NCBI GenBank assembly: GCA_020638055.1
Contig: JACKJH010000005.1
Location: forward strand, 186,001 to 250,000
DNA from: Hyphomicrobiaceae bacterium
GTDB lineage: Bacteria; Pseudomonadota; Alphaproteobacteria; Rhizobiales; Hyphomicrobiaceae
Reading direction: 5' to 3'
DNA length: 64,000 nt
Numbering within the stretch: position 1 is the stretch's first letter; every line of letters begins with the position of its first letter. The position numbers were made by a program, and so were the translations under genes. The notes below the pieces were generated by a model. The model saw only the letters and a list, made by a program, of their open reading frames with translations. It was not told the DNA's origin and did no database searches. Shown here in pieces: positions 1-8,201 of this stretch.

Positions 1-480
1 GAAACCGGTGCGCGTCTGCCCGTCGACTGCCACTTGCTTTTCACCATCTCCGAAGAAACCGGTACTGGTGCGAGCCACGTTCTGCATGGCGACGTTGCCG
101 AAATGGTTTCAATCGACAACGGCACCCTTGCACCGGGACAGAACACATCCGAATACGGTGCGACAATTTGCATGAAGGACGAGTCCGGGCCGTTCGATTG
201 GCACCTGTCCAATGGTCTTTGTGAGTTAGCGCGGGAATTTTCGATCCGGCATTCGCGTGATGTATTCAAATACTACCGCAGCGACAGTGCGTCAGCGCTG
301 GAAGCGGGCAACGACATCCGTACAGCCTTGATCTGCTTTGGTCTGGATGCATCGCACGGATATGAGCGCGTTCATCTGGACAGTCTGGAAGCGGTTGCCA
401 ATCTTATCGCTGTCTATATGCAAAGCCCACCGGTGATGGCCCGCCAGCAAGTGGGCAGCACGCCGCTTGCCGGCGAATAA
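1..480 (+). CDS. M42 family metallopeptidase, C-terminal part (5' end outside window)
   Basis: The reading frame is already open at base 1 and ends with TAA at 480, leaving the last 159 residues. It contains the motif ISEETGTGASH, whose EE pair matches the catalytic glutamate region of M42/M20-type dinuclear zinc aminopeptidases, and ends with a GLDASHGYERVHLDSL segment supplying a metal-ligand histidine near the C-terminus. This tail resembles the M42 peptidases found in the N-acetylglutaminylglutamine amide (NAGGN) osmoprotectant cluster, but the diagnostic neighbours lie upstream of the window, so that assignment is inference. A TTG at 34 is internal and should not be read as the start. 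Confidence 0.8.
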   Translation, partial: ETGARLPVDCHLLFTISEETGTGASHVLHGDVAEMVSIDNGTLAPGQNTSEYGATICMKDESGPFDWHLSNGLCELAREFSIRHSRDVFKYYRSDSASALEAGNDIRTALICFGLDASHGYERVHLDSLEAVANLIAVYMQSPPVMARQQVGSTPLAGE

Positions 481-778
481 AACGCCGGCAAACAAAACGC
501 CGCCCGTCTTTATCCTGAGTTGCCGTGCCAATACTTCGGCCTTCTCCAGGCATCCGCAAGTGCGGGGAGCCGGGATCAAACAGCGAACTCTGCTTATTGC
601 GCACCGGTGGAACCAATTGGCAGGTTGTGCTTTTTTGCACCAGCATGTTCGACAGTTTGGCTGGGCGACTGTGCGCGCCTCGCTATTTGGGCTAAGTGAT
701 TAAATAATGAATATCGACGGCAGGCATATCGCTCCGTTATCAGGTGCGATGAAAGGGGCCGACCTGACAGGAGGCGAA
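481..778. other. Intergenic, no gene seen
   Basis: About 300 bases. The only structure I see is a short direct repeat (AAAACGCC) near 479-503, just after the peptidase stop codon. No convincing terminator or RNA gene. Confidence 0.5.
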
Positions 779-1273
779 ATGAAGGTATCTTATGGCCGCA
801 GCGGAGCGTTTGCGCTCATCGCGGCGATGTTTGCGGCAATTTTTTCCTCGCATAGCGCTAGAGCTGACAGTCCATTTTCCAATCTCGCTGGAACCTGGTC
901 AGGCCAGGGAAAGGTGCGTCTGGAGGGCGGAAAATCGGAAACAATCAAGTGCCGCGCCTACTACACCTTGAAGTCCGGCGGGTCGGATTTGGGTATGGCA
1001 ATCAGGTGCGCTAGTCCGGCCAGCAAGATCGAAATGCGTGCAAGCCTTTCTTATTCAGGCGGCAACGTATCGGGCAACTGGGAAGAGCGGACCTATAACG
1101 CTGCGGGTGCCGTTTCCGGCAGCGCGTCATCCTCACGCATGTCACTTACGATCCAAGGTGGCGGGCTCAACGGCCGCATGTCTGTCAGGCTTGGCGATAG
1201 ATCCCAGTCGGTAACGATTTCGACAACGGGATCGACATTCCGTGGGTTGGATCTGTCGTTATCGCGAGGTTGA
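779..1273 (+). CDS. Exported protein of unknown function
   Basis: 164 residues. I chose the ATG at 779 because AGGAGGCGA lies a few bases upstream; an in-frame ATG at 707 would place an unlikely hydrophilic stretch before the signal peptide. Residues about 8-29 form a Sec signal peptide ending ARA, followed by a Ser/Gly-rich, beta-strand-like domain (GTWSGQGKVRLEGG at its start) with two cysteines that could pair. The domain looks like the small periplasmic proteins of unknown function common in Hyphomicrobiales. It stands alone, with no operon partner. I do not recognise a specific function. Confidence 0.7.
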   Translation: MKVSYGRSGAFALIAAMFAAIFSSHSARADSPFSNLAGTWSGQGKVRLEGGKSETIKCRAYYTLKSGGSDLGMAIRCASPASKIEMRASLSYSGGNVSGNWEERTYNAAGAVSGSASSSRMSLTIQGGGLNGRMSVRLGDRSQSVTISTTGSTFRGLDLSLSRG

Positions 1274-1585
1274 TCATTTTTTCAATTACGAGCATTTGAT
1301 GCTTTTGGTTGCGGAGCCCGCCAATCCCGGGGAGGTTGGGCGTGCAATGGCTTTTGTTCGATGCGCTCTGGCCACAGCTTTTGGGAATAGACGCGCAATG
1401 CCCTCACCGCCCCAGCATTTTCACGATTTGTGATACCTTTAGGCGGAATGATGCTGATATAAGTCCGGCCCGCCGACGTAAAGTCAGGCAATGCGGTAGA
1501 CCGGACTGGGCGATGGTGGGGCGTAAACGCATTCCGAAACAAAGTCGCCTTTAGAACTCGGTCCACCGGAATTCGGGAGCCAGAT
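1274..1585. other. Intergenic, no gene seen
   Basis: About 310 bases between two exported-protein genes. Small open frames exist on both strands, but none has a ribosome-binding site with protein-like composition. No clear hairpin terminator. Confidence 0.5.
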
Positions 1586-1942
1586 ATGAACCTGCGCACG
1601 TTCACCACCGCTATTCTCGTCGCTGCGGCAGCAAACTTGTCGCTCGTATCGCATTCGCATGCAGGCCGGTTCATTCAACGCGATTACGGCTACAACGGCA
1701 TCGATGAAGGCTACGTTGTGGCGCAGTCCCGGCATGGGAACGGGTCGGTTTCGGGACCGGTGCGCATGACCCGGCTGGGGCCGCAGGTTCGGCTGCCGGG
1801 TGGGACGTGGGAATATTGCCGTCGTTCGTGCTCAGAGACATTGCGCGTTGAAACGGTGGATTACTGGGAAGGTCGCAGCGATGGTCGCGGCGGGTTGATG
1901 CAGGAATGCGGCATATTCGGCTGCCTTAGCCTGGGCTGGTAA
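1586..1942 (+). CDS. Small exported protein, unknown function
   Basis: 118 residues. The ATG at 1586 is preceded by GGGAG at a good distance. The N-terminus is a clear Sec signal peptide (residues 1-26, ending SHA, so cleavage is likely before GRF). The mature part is Arg/Gly/Tyr-rich and carries four cysteines: a CRRSC pair in the middle and a second pair in the ECGIFGC segment near the C-terminus. This suggests a disulfide-stabilised periplasmic protein. No family recognised and no functional clue from the neighbours. Confidence 0.7.
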   Translation: MNLRTFTTAILVAAAANLSLVSHSHAGRFIQRDYGYNGIDEGYVVAQSRHGNGSVSGPVRMTRLGPQVRLPGGTWEYCRRSCSETLRVETVDYWEGRSDGRGGLMQECGIFGCLSLGW

Positions 1943-2099
1943 CTTTCAGCCCTGTTTCCATCGAACGAACCCACGCCGGCTGGTGGCCTGTCGCGCCAAA
2001 ATTGAAACATAGCCGCCGCCGCTGCGATCTTGGCGCGACATGAAGGCCACTAGCAAAATCATTGGCTTAGTGTGGCGTTCACGGATCTAGCCTGAAAGC

Positions 2100-2759
2100 T
2101 CAGCCTTGTAGGTATGGGTTAGTGCGTTGCTCCATGGCAAATGTGCTGCCGGGACCATGACCGCAAATGAATGACCATGCGTCACCCAAAGGCAAAAGCT
2201 TAGTCTTGATCGCCGAAATCAGTGCGTCGTGATCACCGTAAGGAAAATCGGTGCGGCCGATGGAGCCGCGAAACAGCACATCACCGACGATCGCAAATTT
2301 CTGCGCATCATTGAGCAGCACCACTGACCCGGGCGAGTGCCCCGGGCAGTGCCGGATATCGAATATGAAGCGGCCAATGGTGACTTGATCGCCTTCAGCC
2401 AGCCAACGGTCTGGAGTGACATTCTGCGCTGGAATGCCATAGGAAGCGCCTTGCTTTTCCAGATTTTCGAGCAGGAACTTGTCGGCGAAATGCGGGCCTT
2501 CAATCGTGACGCCAAGCTTTTCCTTCAGTTCCTTGGCACCGCCTGCATGATCGATGTGTCCATGGGTGAGAATGATTTTTTCAACCGTGAACTTCACCTG
2601 CTGCAGCGCATGTTCGATGTGATCGAGATCACCGCCCGGATCAATTATGGCGCCTTTCTTGGTTACATCATCCCAAATGAGCGAGCAGTTCTGCTGGAAC
2701 GGCGTCACTTGGACGATTGCGGCCTTGAGACCCACGGGCGGCTTTTGCGTATCGGACAT
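2100..2759 (-). CDS. MBL-fold hydrolase, glyoxalase II-like
   Basis: 219 residues from the ATG at 2759; the frame continues upstream, but MSDTQKPPVG is the natural start. The metallo-beta-lactamase signature THGHIDHAGG gives the HxHxDH metal-binding motif, followed by further ligands in CPGHSPGS (His), VGDVLF (Asp) and ICGHGPGS (His). Length and motif order fit the short glyoxalase-II-like thioesterase group (YcbL-type). Physiological substrate unknown; a thioester or S-acyl-glutathione hydrolase is the family expectation. It is divergent from the SDR-DoxX gene, with a 24-bp inverted repeat lying between the two start codons. Confidence 0.88.
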   Translation of the reverse strand: MSDTQKPPVGLKAAIVQVTPFQQNCSLIWDDVTKKGAIIDPGGDLDHIEHALQQVKFTVEKIILTHGHIDHAGGAKELKEKLGVTIEGPHFADKFLLENLEKQGASYGIPAQNVTPDRWLAEGDQVTIGRFIFDIRHCPGHSPGSVVLLNDAQKFAIVGDVLFRGSIGRTDFPYGDHDALISAIKTKLLPLGDAWSFICGHGPGSTFAMEQRTNPYLQG

Positions 2760-2801
2760 GAGACGCCTTTTCACGTATGAAATTTTATTCTGCACCAACG
2801 C

Positions 2802-2864
2802 CCTAGTGGCCTGAATCACCTAAAGCGCCTGTACCCCGCACTTTAGGTGATTCAGGCCACTAGG
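2802..2864. repeat. Perfect 24-bp inverted repeat between divergent genes
   Basis: The arms are 2802-2825 and 2841-2864, exact reverse complements separated by 15 bases. The arm contains TGAATCACCTAAAG. It lies between the starts of the MBL gene (2759, minus) and the SDR-DoxX gene (2896, plus), so it is not a 3' terminator for either. It could be a dispersed hairpin repeat or a two-site operator. Confidence 0.85.
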
Positions 2865-2895
2865 CTAACACCTGTCCACCCCACGGAGCTTGAGC

Positions 2896-4200
2896 GTGAC
2901 AACGAAAAAAATAGCCGTGGTGCTCGGCGCCTATGGTCTCATTGGGTCCGCTTGCGCACGCGCGCTAACGCAGGCTGGGTTTTACGTCGCCGGTGTTGGC
3001 AGATCACGAACTGCGGCGCAACGCTTATTTCCTGGAATAGAATGGCACATCATCGACCTGGCAGCAGCCGACGTTGACGATCTCAGAAAGATCGTGGTCG
3101 GCGCCGACGTTGTGGTCAACGCCGCCGGTGCGTTACAGGATGGTCTCAAGGACGACGTTGCAGCCATCCATGAAGCGATGATGCAGCGTCTTGTTCAAGC
3201 GCTTGAAGGTTCCACAACGCGCATCATTCAGATTTCCGCCGCGGGTGTGAGCGAAGATGCATCGACGGAGTTTTTCAGATCGAAAGCCCGCGGTGATCGC
3301 ATTCTGACGACATCGGCCCTTGATTGGGTCGTACTTCGTCCAACACTTGTGATCGCACCGCAAGCCTATGGTGGTACAGCGCTGCTGCGGGCAAGTGCTG
3401 CAATGCCGCTTGTTGAATTTGCTGTCCTGCCCAATTCCCGCGTGCAGACAGTTTCGATTGATGACGTCGCAGGTGCCGTTGTGGCTGCTGCAAAACGCGA
3501 GATAGCCTGGGGCACCGTGGCTGAGTTGACGGAATACCAGAGCCACAGCTTTTCTGATCTCGTTCGTGCCGTACGCGCATGGCTCGGGTTTCCACCGTGG
3601 CGTTTTCGCGTAGTTGTTCCGACCTTTATGGTGCGGCTGACGGCGCGCATCGCAGATGCATTCGGCTTTCTGGGATGGCGCCCACCATTGCGCACAACGG
3701 CAATAACGGTGCTGGCGGAAGGAATACGAGGTGATCCCGCGATGTGGTATGCCGAGGGTGGCGCTCCGTGTCGCACGCTTGAGGAAACACTTGCCGGCCT
3801 ACCTGCGGGCCTTCAGGAGCGTTGGTTTTCGCGGCTCTACGTTTTACTGCCCGTGATCGTTGGTTCACTGGCGGCTTTCTGGATTTTTTCGGGCGTGATA
3901 GGCCTCGTGCACCAACAAGCAGCAGCCAGCGTGTTGACGGCACGTGGTTTTTCCGAACAAGCCGCAGACCTGAGCGTGCTCTTGGGTGCGGCAACCGACA
4001 TTGCCTTGGGCCTCGTCATCCTGGTTCGCCGCTTCGCGCGGCGTGCGGCGCTTGGCATGGTCGCTGTGTCGCTTGGCTATCTTGCTGCGGCCACGCTGTT
4101 CACCGCCGACCTTTGGGCAGATCCGCTGGGCCCACTGCTCAAGGTCGTGCCGGGCATCGTCCTGGCGCTTGTTGCCGTAGCGCTACTGGACGAGCGATGA
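2896..4200 (+). CDS. SDR oxidoreductase/epimerase fused to a DoxX-like membrane domain
   Basis: 434 residues from the GTG at 2896; GGAG at 2885-2888 fits this start better than the TTG at 2890. Residues about 1-290 form a Rossmann-fold atypical short-chain dehydrogenase with the nucleotide-binding motif GAYGLIGSACA near the N-terminus. Residues about 310-430 form four hydrophobic helices of the DoxX-like type. This SDR-DoxX fusion is a known architecture but its substrate is not established. The stop codon overlaps the start of the next gene (ATGA), so the two are probably translated together. The enzyme domain should lie on the cytoplasmic face. Confidence 0.85.
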   Translation: MTTKKIAVVLGAYGLIGSACARALTQAGFYVAGVGRSRTAAQRLFPGIEWHIIDLAAADVDDLRKIVVGADVVVNAAGALQDGLKDDVAAIHEAMMQRLVQALEGSTTRIIQISAAGVSEDASTEFFRSKARGDRILTTSALDWVVLRPTLVIAPQAYGGTALLRASAAMPLVEFAVLPNSRVQTVSIDDVAGAVVAAAKREIAWGTVAELTEYQSHSFSDLVRAVRAWLGFPPWRFRVVVPTFMVRLTARIADAFGFLGWRPPLRTTAITVLAEGIRGDPAMWYAEGGAPCRTLEETLAGLPAGLQERWFSRLYVLLPVIVGSLAAFWIFSGVIGLVHQQAAASVLTARGFSEQAADLSVLLGAATDIALGLVILVRRFARRAALGMVAVSLGYLAAATLFTADLWADPLGPLLKVVPGIVLALVAVALLDER

Positions 4201-4664
4201 CCTATGAAATCTTGAAATTCCTGCATGTGGTCGGCGCCACCGTGCTGCTGGGAACGGGTGCCGGCATCGCCTTCTTCATGGTTATGTCCATCCGTAGCCG
4301 CGACCCGGGATTGATCGCGCATGTTGGCAATATCGTGGTGCAGGCCGACACGCTATTCACGGCAACGGCGGCGGTCCTGCAGCCCGTAACGGGTTTGGCA
4401 CTGGCCTGGCACGCAGGCTGGCCGATTACCTCGGGCTGGGTGGCGCTTTCACTTGTGTTGTATGTGGTTGTGGGTGCGTGCTGGCTTCCAGTCGTGGCAA
4501 TACAGATCAACATACGGAATTTGGCGCGCACGGCCCGTGATAGCGGCACCGAGTTGCCTCAGCATTTCTGGCGCCTTTACCGGATCTGGCTGTCACTCGG
4601 CTTTCCTGCGTTCGCGGCCGTATTGGCTATAATCTGGCTAATGCTGACCAAGCCCGCGCTTTGA
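4197..4664 (+). CDS. DUF2269 family membrane protein
   Basis: 155 residues, ATG at 4197 overlapping the upstream stop codon (ATGA). The start MTYEILKFLHVVGATVLLGTG is typical of DUF2269: a helix with a conserved histidine (FLHVVGA), followed by three further membrane helices and a conserved WRLYRIW segment before the last helix. The histidines could bind haem or metal, but this is not shown. Coupling to the SDR-DoxX gene suggests a joint membrane redox role, which is inference. Confidence 0.82.
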   Translation: MTYEILKFLHVVGATVLLGTGAGIAFFMVMSIRSRDPGLIAHVGNIVVQADTLFTATAAVLQPVTGLALAWHAGWPITSGWVALSLVLYVVVGACWLPVVAIQINIRNLARTARDSGTELPQHFWRLYRIWLSLGFPAFAAVLAIIWLMLTKPAL

Positions 4665-4682
4665 TCCCAACAGTGTCGCTAC

Positions 4683-4752
4683 AGCATTTTCCGACGAGGT
4701 GGACGCCGGTTCGTCGAAGAAAATGCGACTAAACAAGATGTTAGAGCGCCTA
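4683..4752. repeat. Dispersed double-hairpin repeat, family A, truncated copy
   Basis: Matches the first half of the family seen at 7818, 8841, 9645, 12770 and 29558: GCATTTTC-CGACGA ... TTCGTCG-AA-GAAAATGC forms the first stem. The second hairpin (the CGATCCGAT/ATCGGATCG part) is missing after TTAGAGCGCC. It follows the DUF2269 stop codon by 18 bases. Confidence 0.85.
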
Positions 4753-4828
4753 GCTGACTGTTCGATTGGCGAAGGCGCACGCCTGATGCCTTGCTCGATC
4801 GCAAATCCGTTGTGTGGAACGCCATGCC

Positions 4829-4880
4829 TTGAATATGATCGCGACAGATGTCATATTTAATACGACATATGACAGGAGGG
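4829..4880 (+). promoter_or_regulatory. Promoter and palindromic operator of the Xre-RES operon
   Basis: A TTGAAT (4829-4834) and CATATT (4852-4857) pair with a 17-base spacer forms a plausible sigma-70 promoter. A perfect inverted repeat, TGTCATAT (4849-4856) and ATATGACA (4867-4874), overlaps the -10 region, as expected for autorepression by the antitoxin. The ribosome-binding site AGGAGGG follows at 4874-4880. Confidence 0.65.
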
Positions 4881-4888
4881 CGCCTTCC

Positions 4889-5395
4889 ATGACGCTGACC
4901 AGCGAGACCAAGAGAGCGGCTCGCCATAAGCCAACATCCATGCATGAGAACGAAGCCACGCGCGCTTACCGTCTGCTGGGCGGCCGTAAGATCATGAAAC
5001 AGATCGTGCACGACTCCCTTGATGCACATGACGTGATTGTTGAAGGACTTCCCGCGCAATCCCTGCTCCACCTCGTCGAGGGCGTGCGTGTTCTTTCAAC
5101 CGGTGATGTACTCAACAAGGCAATCGGCATCAGCATCCGCACGCTGCAACGACGCAAGTCCGACGCGAAACAAAAGGTGTTGTCGATAGAACAAAGCAGC
5201 AGGGCCTGGCGTTTTGCCGAGATCATTGCGCAGGCAACCGACGTGATGGGAAGCCAGGACGCTGCCGAAGCGTGGATTATCGAACCCGCAATCGGGCTCG
5301 ACAACCGCAGGCCGATTGATCTTCTGGCCTCGGCTGCCGGGGCTGAAGCTGTCGAGACCTACCTGACCCGCCTGGAATATGGGGTCTATACGTGA
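4889..5395 (+). CDS. Xre/MbcA/ParS-type antitoxin (DUF2384)
   Basis: 168 residues from the ATG at 4889, chosen for the AGGAGGG nine bases upstream; a more upstream ATG at 4814 would run through the operator. The N-terminal half has a Xre-like helix-turn-helix region (NKAIGISIRTLQRRKSDAKQ). The C-terminal half is the DUF2384 toxin-binding domain, with the WIIEPAIGLDNRRPIDLL motif typical of MbcA/ParS antitoxins. It is coupled to the following RES-domain gene by a GTGA overlap. The family neutralises the RES toxin and represses its own promoter. Confidence 0.92.
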   Translation: MTLTSETKRAARHKPTSMHENEATRAYRLLGGRKIMKQIVHDSLDAHDVIVEGLPAQSLLHLVEGVRVLSTGDVLNKAIGISIRTLQRRKSDAKQKVLSIEQSSRAWRFAEIIAQATDVMGSQDAAEAWIIEPAIGLDNRRPIDLLASAAGAEAVETYLTRLEYGVYT

Positions 5396-5892
5396 CACCG
5401 CTTCCCCCACCTCTGGGGCCCGGCGGCATGCGGTGTTGGCGAATCGATCTGGAGCGGCATTCTGCAAGCTGGAATAAGGGTGAAGGATCATACCTCGTGG
5501 GCGGCCGCTGGAACTCCAAGGGCATCCGGGCCGTCTATGCCTCAATAGATCCATCGACAGCGATCATGGAGGTTGCCGCCCACAAGGGGTTCAAGGCCCT
5601 GGACACCGCCACCCATATTTTGACGTCAGCACGCTTGATCGACTTGTCCCAAGTCCACGTCGTCAACCCAGATGACCTACCCAACCCCAACTGGCTTGTT
5701 CCCGGAAGTCACGGTCCAGGCCAGCAAGCATTCGGCGATCAGCTATTGAAGGAGCACGTGTTTTGTTTGGTTCCATCGACGGTGTCGCGATACAGTTGGA
5801 ATCTGATTTTCGATGCAGACCGGGGTGAAGGCCAATATGAAGATATTCGCCAGGAGCGTTTTGCACTCGATCCACGGCTGCACACCAAATAA
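5392..5892 (+). CDS. RES-domain toxin (NAD+-degrading)
   Basis: 166 residues, GTG start at 5392 overlapping the antitoxin stop by four bases. The RES-family core is visible: WRI near residue 17, GGRWNS (Arg39), VYAS (Tyr49), AIMEVAAH (Glu60), and a C-terminal serine region STVSRYSWNLIFD. Arg, Tyr and Glu are the expected NAD-binding/catalytic residues. Characterised family members deplete NAD+ by glycohydrolase or phosphorylase activity and halt growth. The gene appears intact. It is followed by a bidirectional terminator before ctrA. Confidence 0.92.
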   Translation: MTPLPPPLGPGGMRCWRIDLERHSASWNKGEGSYLVGGRWNSKGIRAVYASIDPSTAIMEVAAHKGFKALDTATHILTSARLIDLSQVHVVNPDDLPNPNWLVPGSHGPGQQAFGDQLLKEHVFCLVPSTVSRYSWNLIFDADRGEGQYEDIRQERFALDPRLHTK

Positions 5893-5997
5893 CAAATTTC
5901 AGAATACACGCTGCGACAAAATCGACGCCAATTTGCCAATATGAGACGAAAATTCGCGTTTTCCTTTTCGCCCAAACCCGAAAAATCCGGACAAAAC

Positions 5998-6030
5998 AAA
6001 AAACGGGAAGAAAAATCCCCCCGTTTTTTT
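5998..6030. terminator. Bidirectional rho-independent terminator
   Basis: AAAAAACGGG (5998-6007) pairs with CCCGTTTTTT (6020-6029) across a 12-base loop. A-tracts and T-tracts flank the stem on each side. It sits between the convergent RES toxin and ctrA genes and can serve both. Confidence 0.85.
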
Positions 6031-6081
6031 TGAGACGTTTTGGAAACAACAAATGAATAGGCCGACAAAAGCCTGTCTTTG

Positions 6082-6777
6082 TCAGGCAGCAACCGTGTCG
6101 TCGTTAGGATCACGCAGCACGTAACCACGCCCCCACACCGTTTCGATATAGTGCTGACCGCCTGTTGCCGTCTGCAACTTCTTGCGAAGCTTGCAGATGA
6201 AGACGTCGATGATCTTCAGTTCGGGCTCATCCATGCCGCCATAGAGATGGTTCAGGAACATCTCCTTGGTCAGTGTCGTTCCCTTGCGCAGCGAAAGCAA
6301 CTCGAGCATCTGATATTCCTTGCCGGTCAGATGCACGCGCTGGCCGTTGACCTCGACCGTCTTGGTATCAAGATTGACCTTGAGATCACCCGTCTCGATA
6401 ACCGACTGTGCGTGCCCTTTCGAACGCCGCACAATTGCGTGGATGCGCGCCACCAGCTCGTCCTTGTGGAACGGCTTGGTAAGATAGTCGTCGGCACCAA
6501 AGCCCAGACCACGCACCTTGTCCTCAATCCCCGCATGTCCAGACAGGATCAAAATAGGTGTTTGAACCTTGGAAACGCGAAGCATCTTCAAAACGTCATA
6601 GCCGCTCATATCCGGCAGCCCGAGGTCCAGAAGAATAATGTCGTAATCATAAAGCTTGCCGAGATCGACACCTTCCTCGCCAAGATCCGTCGTGTAGATG
6701 TTAAAACCTTCCGACTGCAGCATCAGCTCAATACTTTGAGCCGTCGCGCCGTCGTCCTCAATCAATAGAACCCGCAT
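6082..6777 (-). CDS. ctrA: Cell-cycle master response regulator CtrA
   Basis: 231 residues, ATG at 6777 with GAGAGGAA upstream. An N-terminal receiver domain carries the acidic pair EDD (residues 7-9), the phospho-acceptor Asp51 (ILLDLGLPD) and Lys101 (LTKPF). The C-terminal OmpR/PhoB winged helix contains the DNA-recognition region ELKIIDVFICKLRKKL. The sequence is CtrA-like throughout. CtrA, activated through the CckA-ChpT phosphorelay, controls cell division, flagellar genes and replication in alphaproteobacteria. Its inhibitor gene sciP lies about 2.5 kb away. Confidence 0.97.
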   Translation of the reverse strand: MRVLLIEDDGATAQSIELMLQSEGFNIYTTDLGEEGVDLGKLYDYDIILLDLGLPDMSGYDVLKMLRVSKVQTPILILSGHAGIEDKVRGLGFGADDYLTKPFHKDELVARIHAIVRRSKGHAQSVIETGDLKVNLDTKTVEVNGQRVHLTGKEYQMLELLSLRKGTTLTKEMFLNHLYGGMDEPELKIIDVFICKLRKKLQTATGGQHYIETVWGRGYVLRDPNDDTVAA

Positions 6778-7442
6778 GCTCGTTCCTCTCTTCCCCGGTT
6801 TCCTTGAACCGGGCCCGCTGCCCCGACATGAAGAGAACGCAACAGTTCTCGATAAGCCATCGTTAGGAAATTACGCGCCAGAGGTTAACAAACCCTAATT
6901 TTGTCTTGCACCATCGCTCTAAAAACCATCTGCGGGTTAAGGACAATCTTCATACACCTCGCCCGTCCGCCATTTCGCGTGCCAAGCGAAACGTCGGTTG
7001 CAGCCGAAACCAGCCAAGACTATCCGCCCACCGGATGACACCGGAGACATGACAACTTTTGGGAATTTTAACTTGCGCCTACAAATGCACCGCGTCGCAC
7101 AACTCTCAGCAATTGTCCAAATTCGGCTTTTTGCTTCGCGTTTGCCCAGCACGACCACGACACGAATCTAGAGGTAACAGAATTCGCCGCTCATCCACAG
7201 CTTTGTTACTTCTTTTTTCTGCCATGATTGGCTCTAATTGATGTCAAGTCTGCGAGAAGTTGCTTTACCGCAACTTAAAAGTCCTGTGGCATAGTCAGCT
7301 TTGGCAAATGTTGCGGGTGCAGCGCAAACATTTCCCATAAAAAGAAATAGCGGGGGCGCGCTTTGTCGTTCCTGACACAGGGTTTGGCATGGATTTTGAT
7401 TAATTCATGTTACGTGTTCGAATTTGTTTGGGGTATCGAACG
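6778..7442. promoter_or_regulatory. Long ctrA / fliJ-like divergent regulatory region
   Basis: 665 bases without a gene between the divergent ctrA and fliJ-like starts; such long leaders are usual for multi-promoter ctrA. One CcrM-type GANTC site is seen (GAATC at 7164-7168). TTAACAAACCCTAA near 6888 resembles a CtrA box but with 6 rather than 7 bases between half-sites. TTAATTCATGTTACG near 7400, just before the fliJ-like gene, has one good and one weak half-site at the right spacing. These are candidates only. Confidence 0.45.
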
Positions 7443-7820
7443 ATGAAGTCACCAGAATTTGCATCGCGCGCAATGCGCTTTGAAGCTCAAGAGAAATCAC
7501 GCAAGGTCGAAGACCTTGAACATATGATCCATGAGTTCGAGCAGGTCGCATCCGACCTTGAACGACAGATCAAAGCCGAGGAAGAGCGCACAGGCGTTCG
7601 CGATCAGGCACATTACAACTACTCGACATTCGCCCGTTCAGCCGCGCAGAGGCGCGAAAACCTGCTGGCATCGGCAGCGGGACTGAAAGAGCGATTGGAC
7701 AATGCCGTCCGCGAACGCGACGAGTTCCTCGAACAGGTCGACCGGGTGTCGGCTGTCGAACCACGCACGAACATGTCGGTACGGCGTTCGCGTGGCGCGG
7801 CCCCGACCGTCCTGCGCTAG
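7443..7820 (+). CDS. FliJ-like coiled-coil protein
   Basis: 125 residues. The ATG at 7443 (MKSPEFASRAMRFEAQEKSRKV) is preferred to an upstream in-frame start at 7407. The protein is almost wholly charged alpha helix with heptad-like spacing (residues about 10-105) and has no membrane segment. It matches the FliJ-like protein often found beside ctrA in Hyphomicrobiales. FliJ proteins help flagellar type III export by linking the ATPase to the export gate. No other flagellar gene is in this window, so the role is uncertain. Its TAG stop codon (7818-7820) is the first three bases of a family A repeat. Confidence 0.75.
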   Translation: MKSPEFASRAMRFEAQEKSRKVEDLEHMIHEFEQVASDLERQIKAEEERTGVRDQAHYNYSTFARSAAQRRENLLASAAGLKERLDNAVRERDEFLEQVDRVSAVEPRTNMSVRRSRGAAPTVLR

Positions 7821-7918
7821 AGTATCCGACGAAGTGGACGCCGGTTCGTCGAAGAAAATGCGACCAAACAATATGCTAGGGCGCCGATCCGATTCCATCG
7901 GATCGAAAAGCGCTCTAA
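7818..7918. repeat. Dispersed double-hairpin repeat, family A
   Basis: Starts with TAGAG, which doubles as the stop codon of the fliJ-like gene, and ends with CGCTCTA. The first stem is decayed because the CATTTTC arm is missing. The second hairpin is intact: GCGCCGATCCGAT / ATCGGATCG-AAAA-GCGC. Same layout as the copies at 8841 and 12770. Confidence 0.9.
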
Positions 7919-8201
7919 TATTTTAGGTCTGATCGGTTATTGATTGCGAATAACCGTCCAGGCGACCCAGACAAGTGTTGCGATTCTACACTGAACGGTG
8001 CTCAAGTCTGCTTCCCACCCCAGGGAAGCGGACCGTTGGTGTTTTTCCACGCCGGCGCGCACTTGCTCCGCCGCATGAGAGCGCCTATGCAACAACGAGC
8101 AGGTCTTGAGTCCGGGGGGGCTCATCGGCTCGGCGCAGCAGGTTTTCTGCTGCAGCAGTTATATAGATATTTTGGAATGACGATTGGGGGGATTGGCGCA
8201 C
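7919..8201. other. Intergenic, no gene seen
   Basis: About 280 bases after the repeat. Fragmentary open frames only. A GC-rich run (TCCGGGGGGGCTC near 8110) and a GGGGGGA near 8187 are visible; the latter probably acts as the ribosome-binding site for the lipoprotein gene. Confidence 0.45.
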
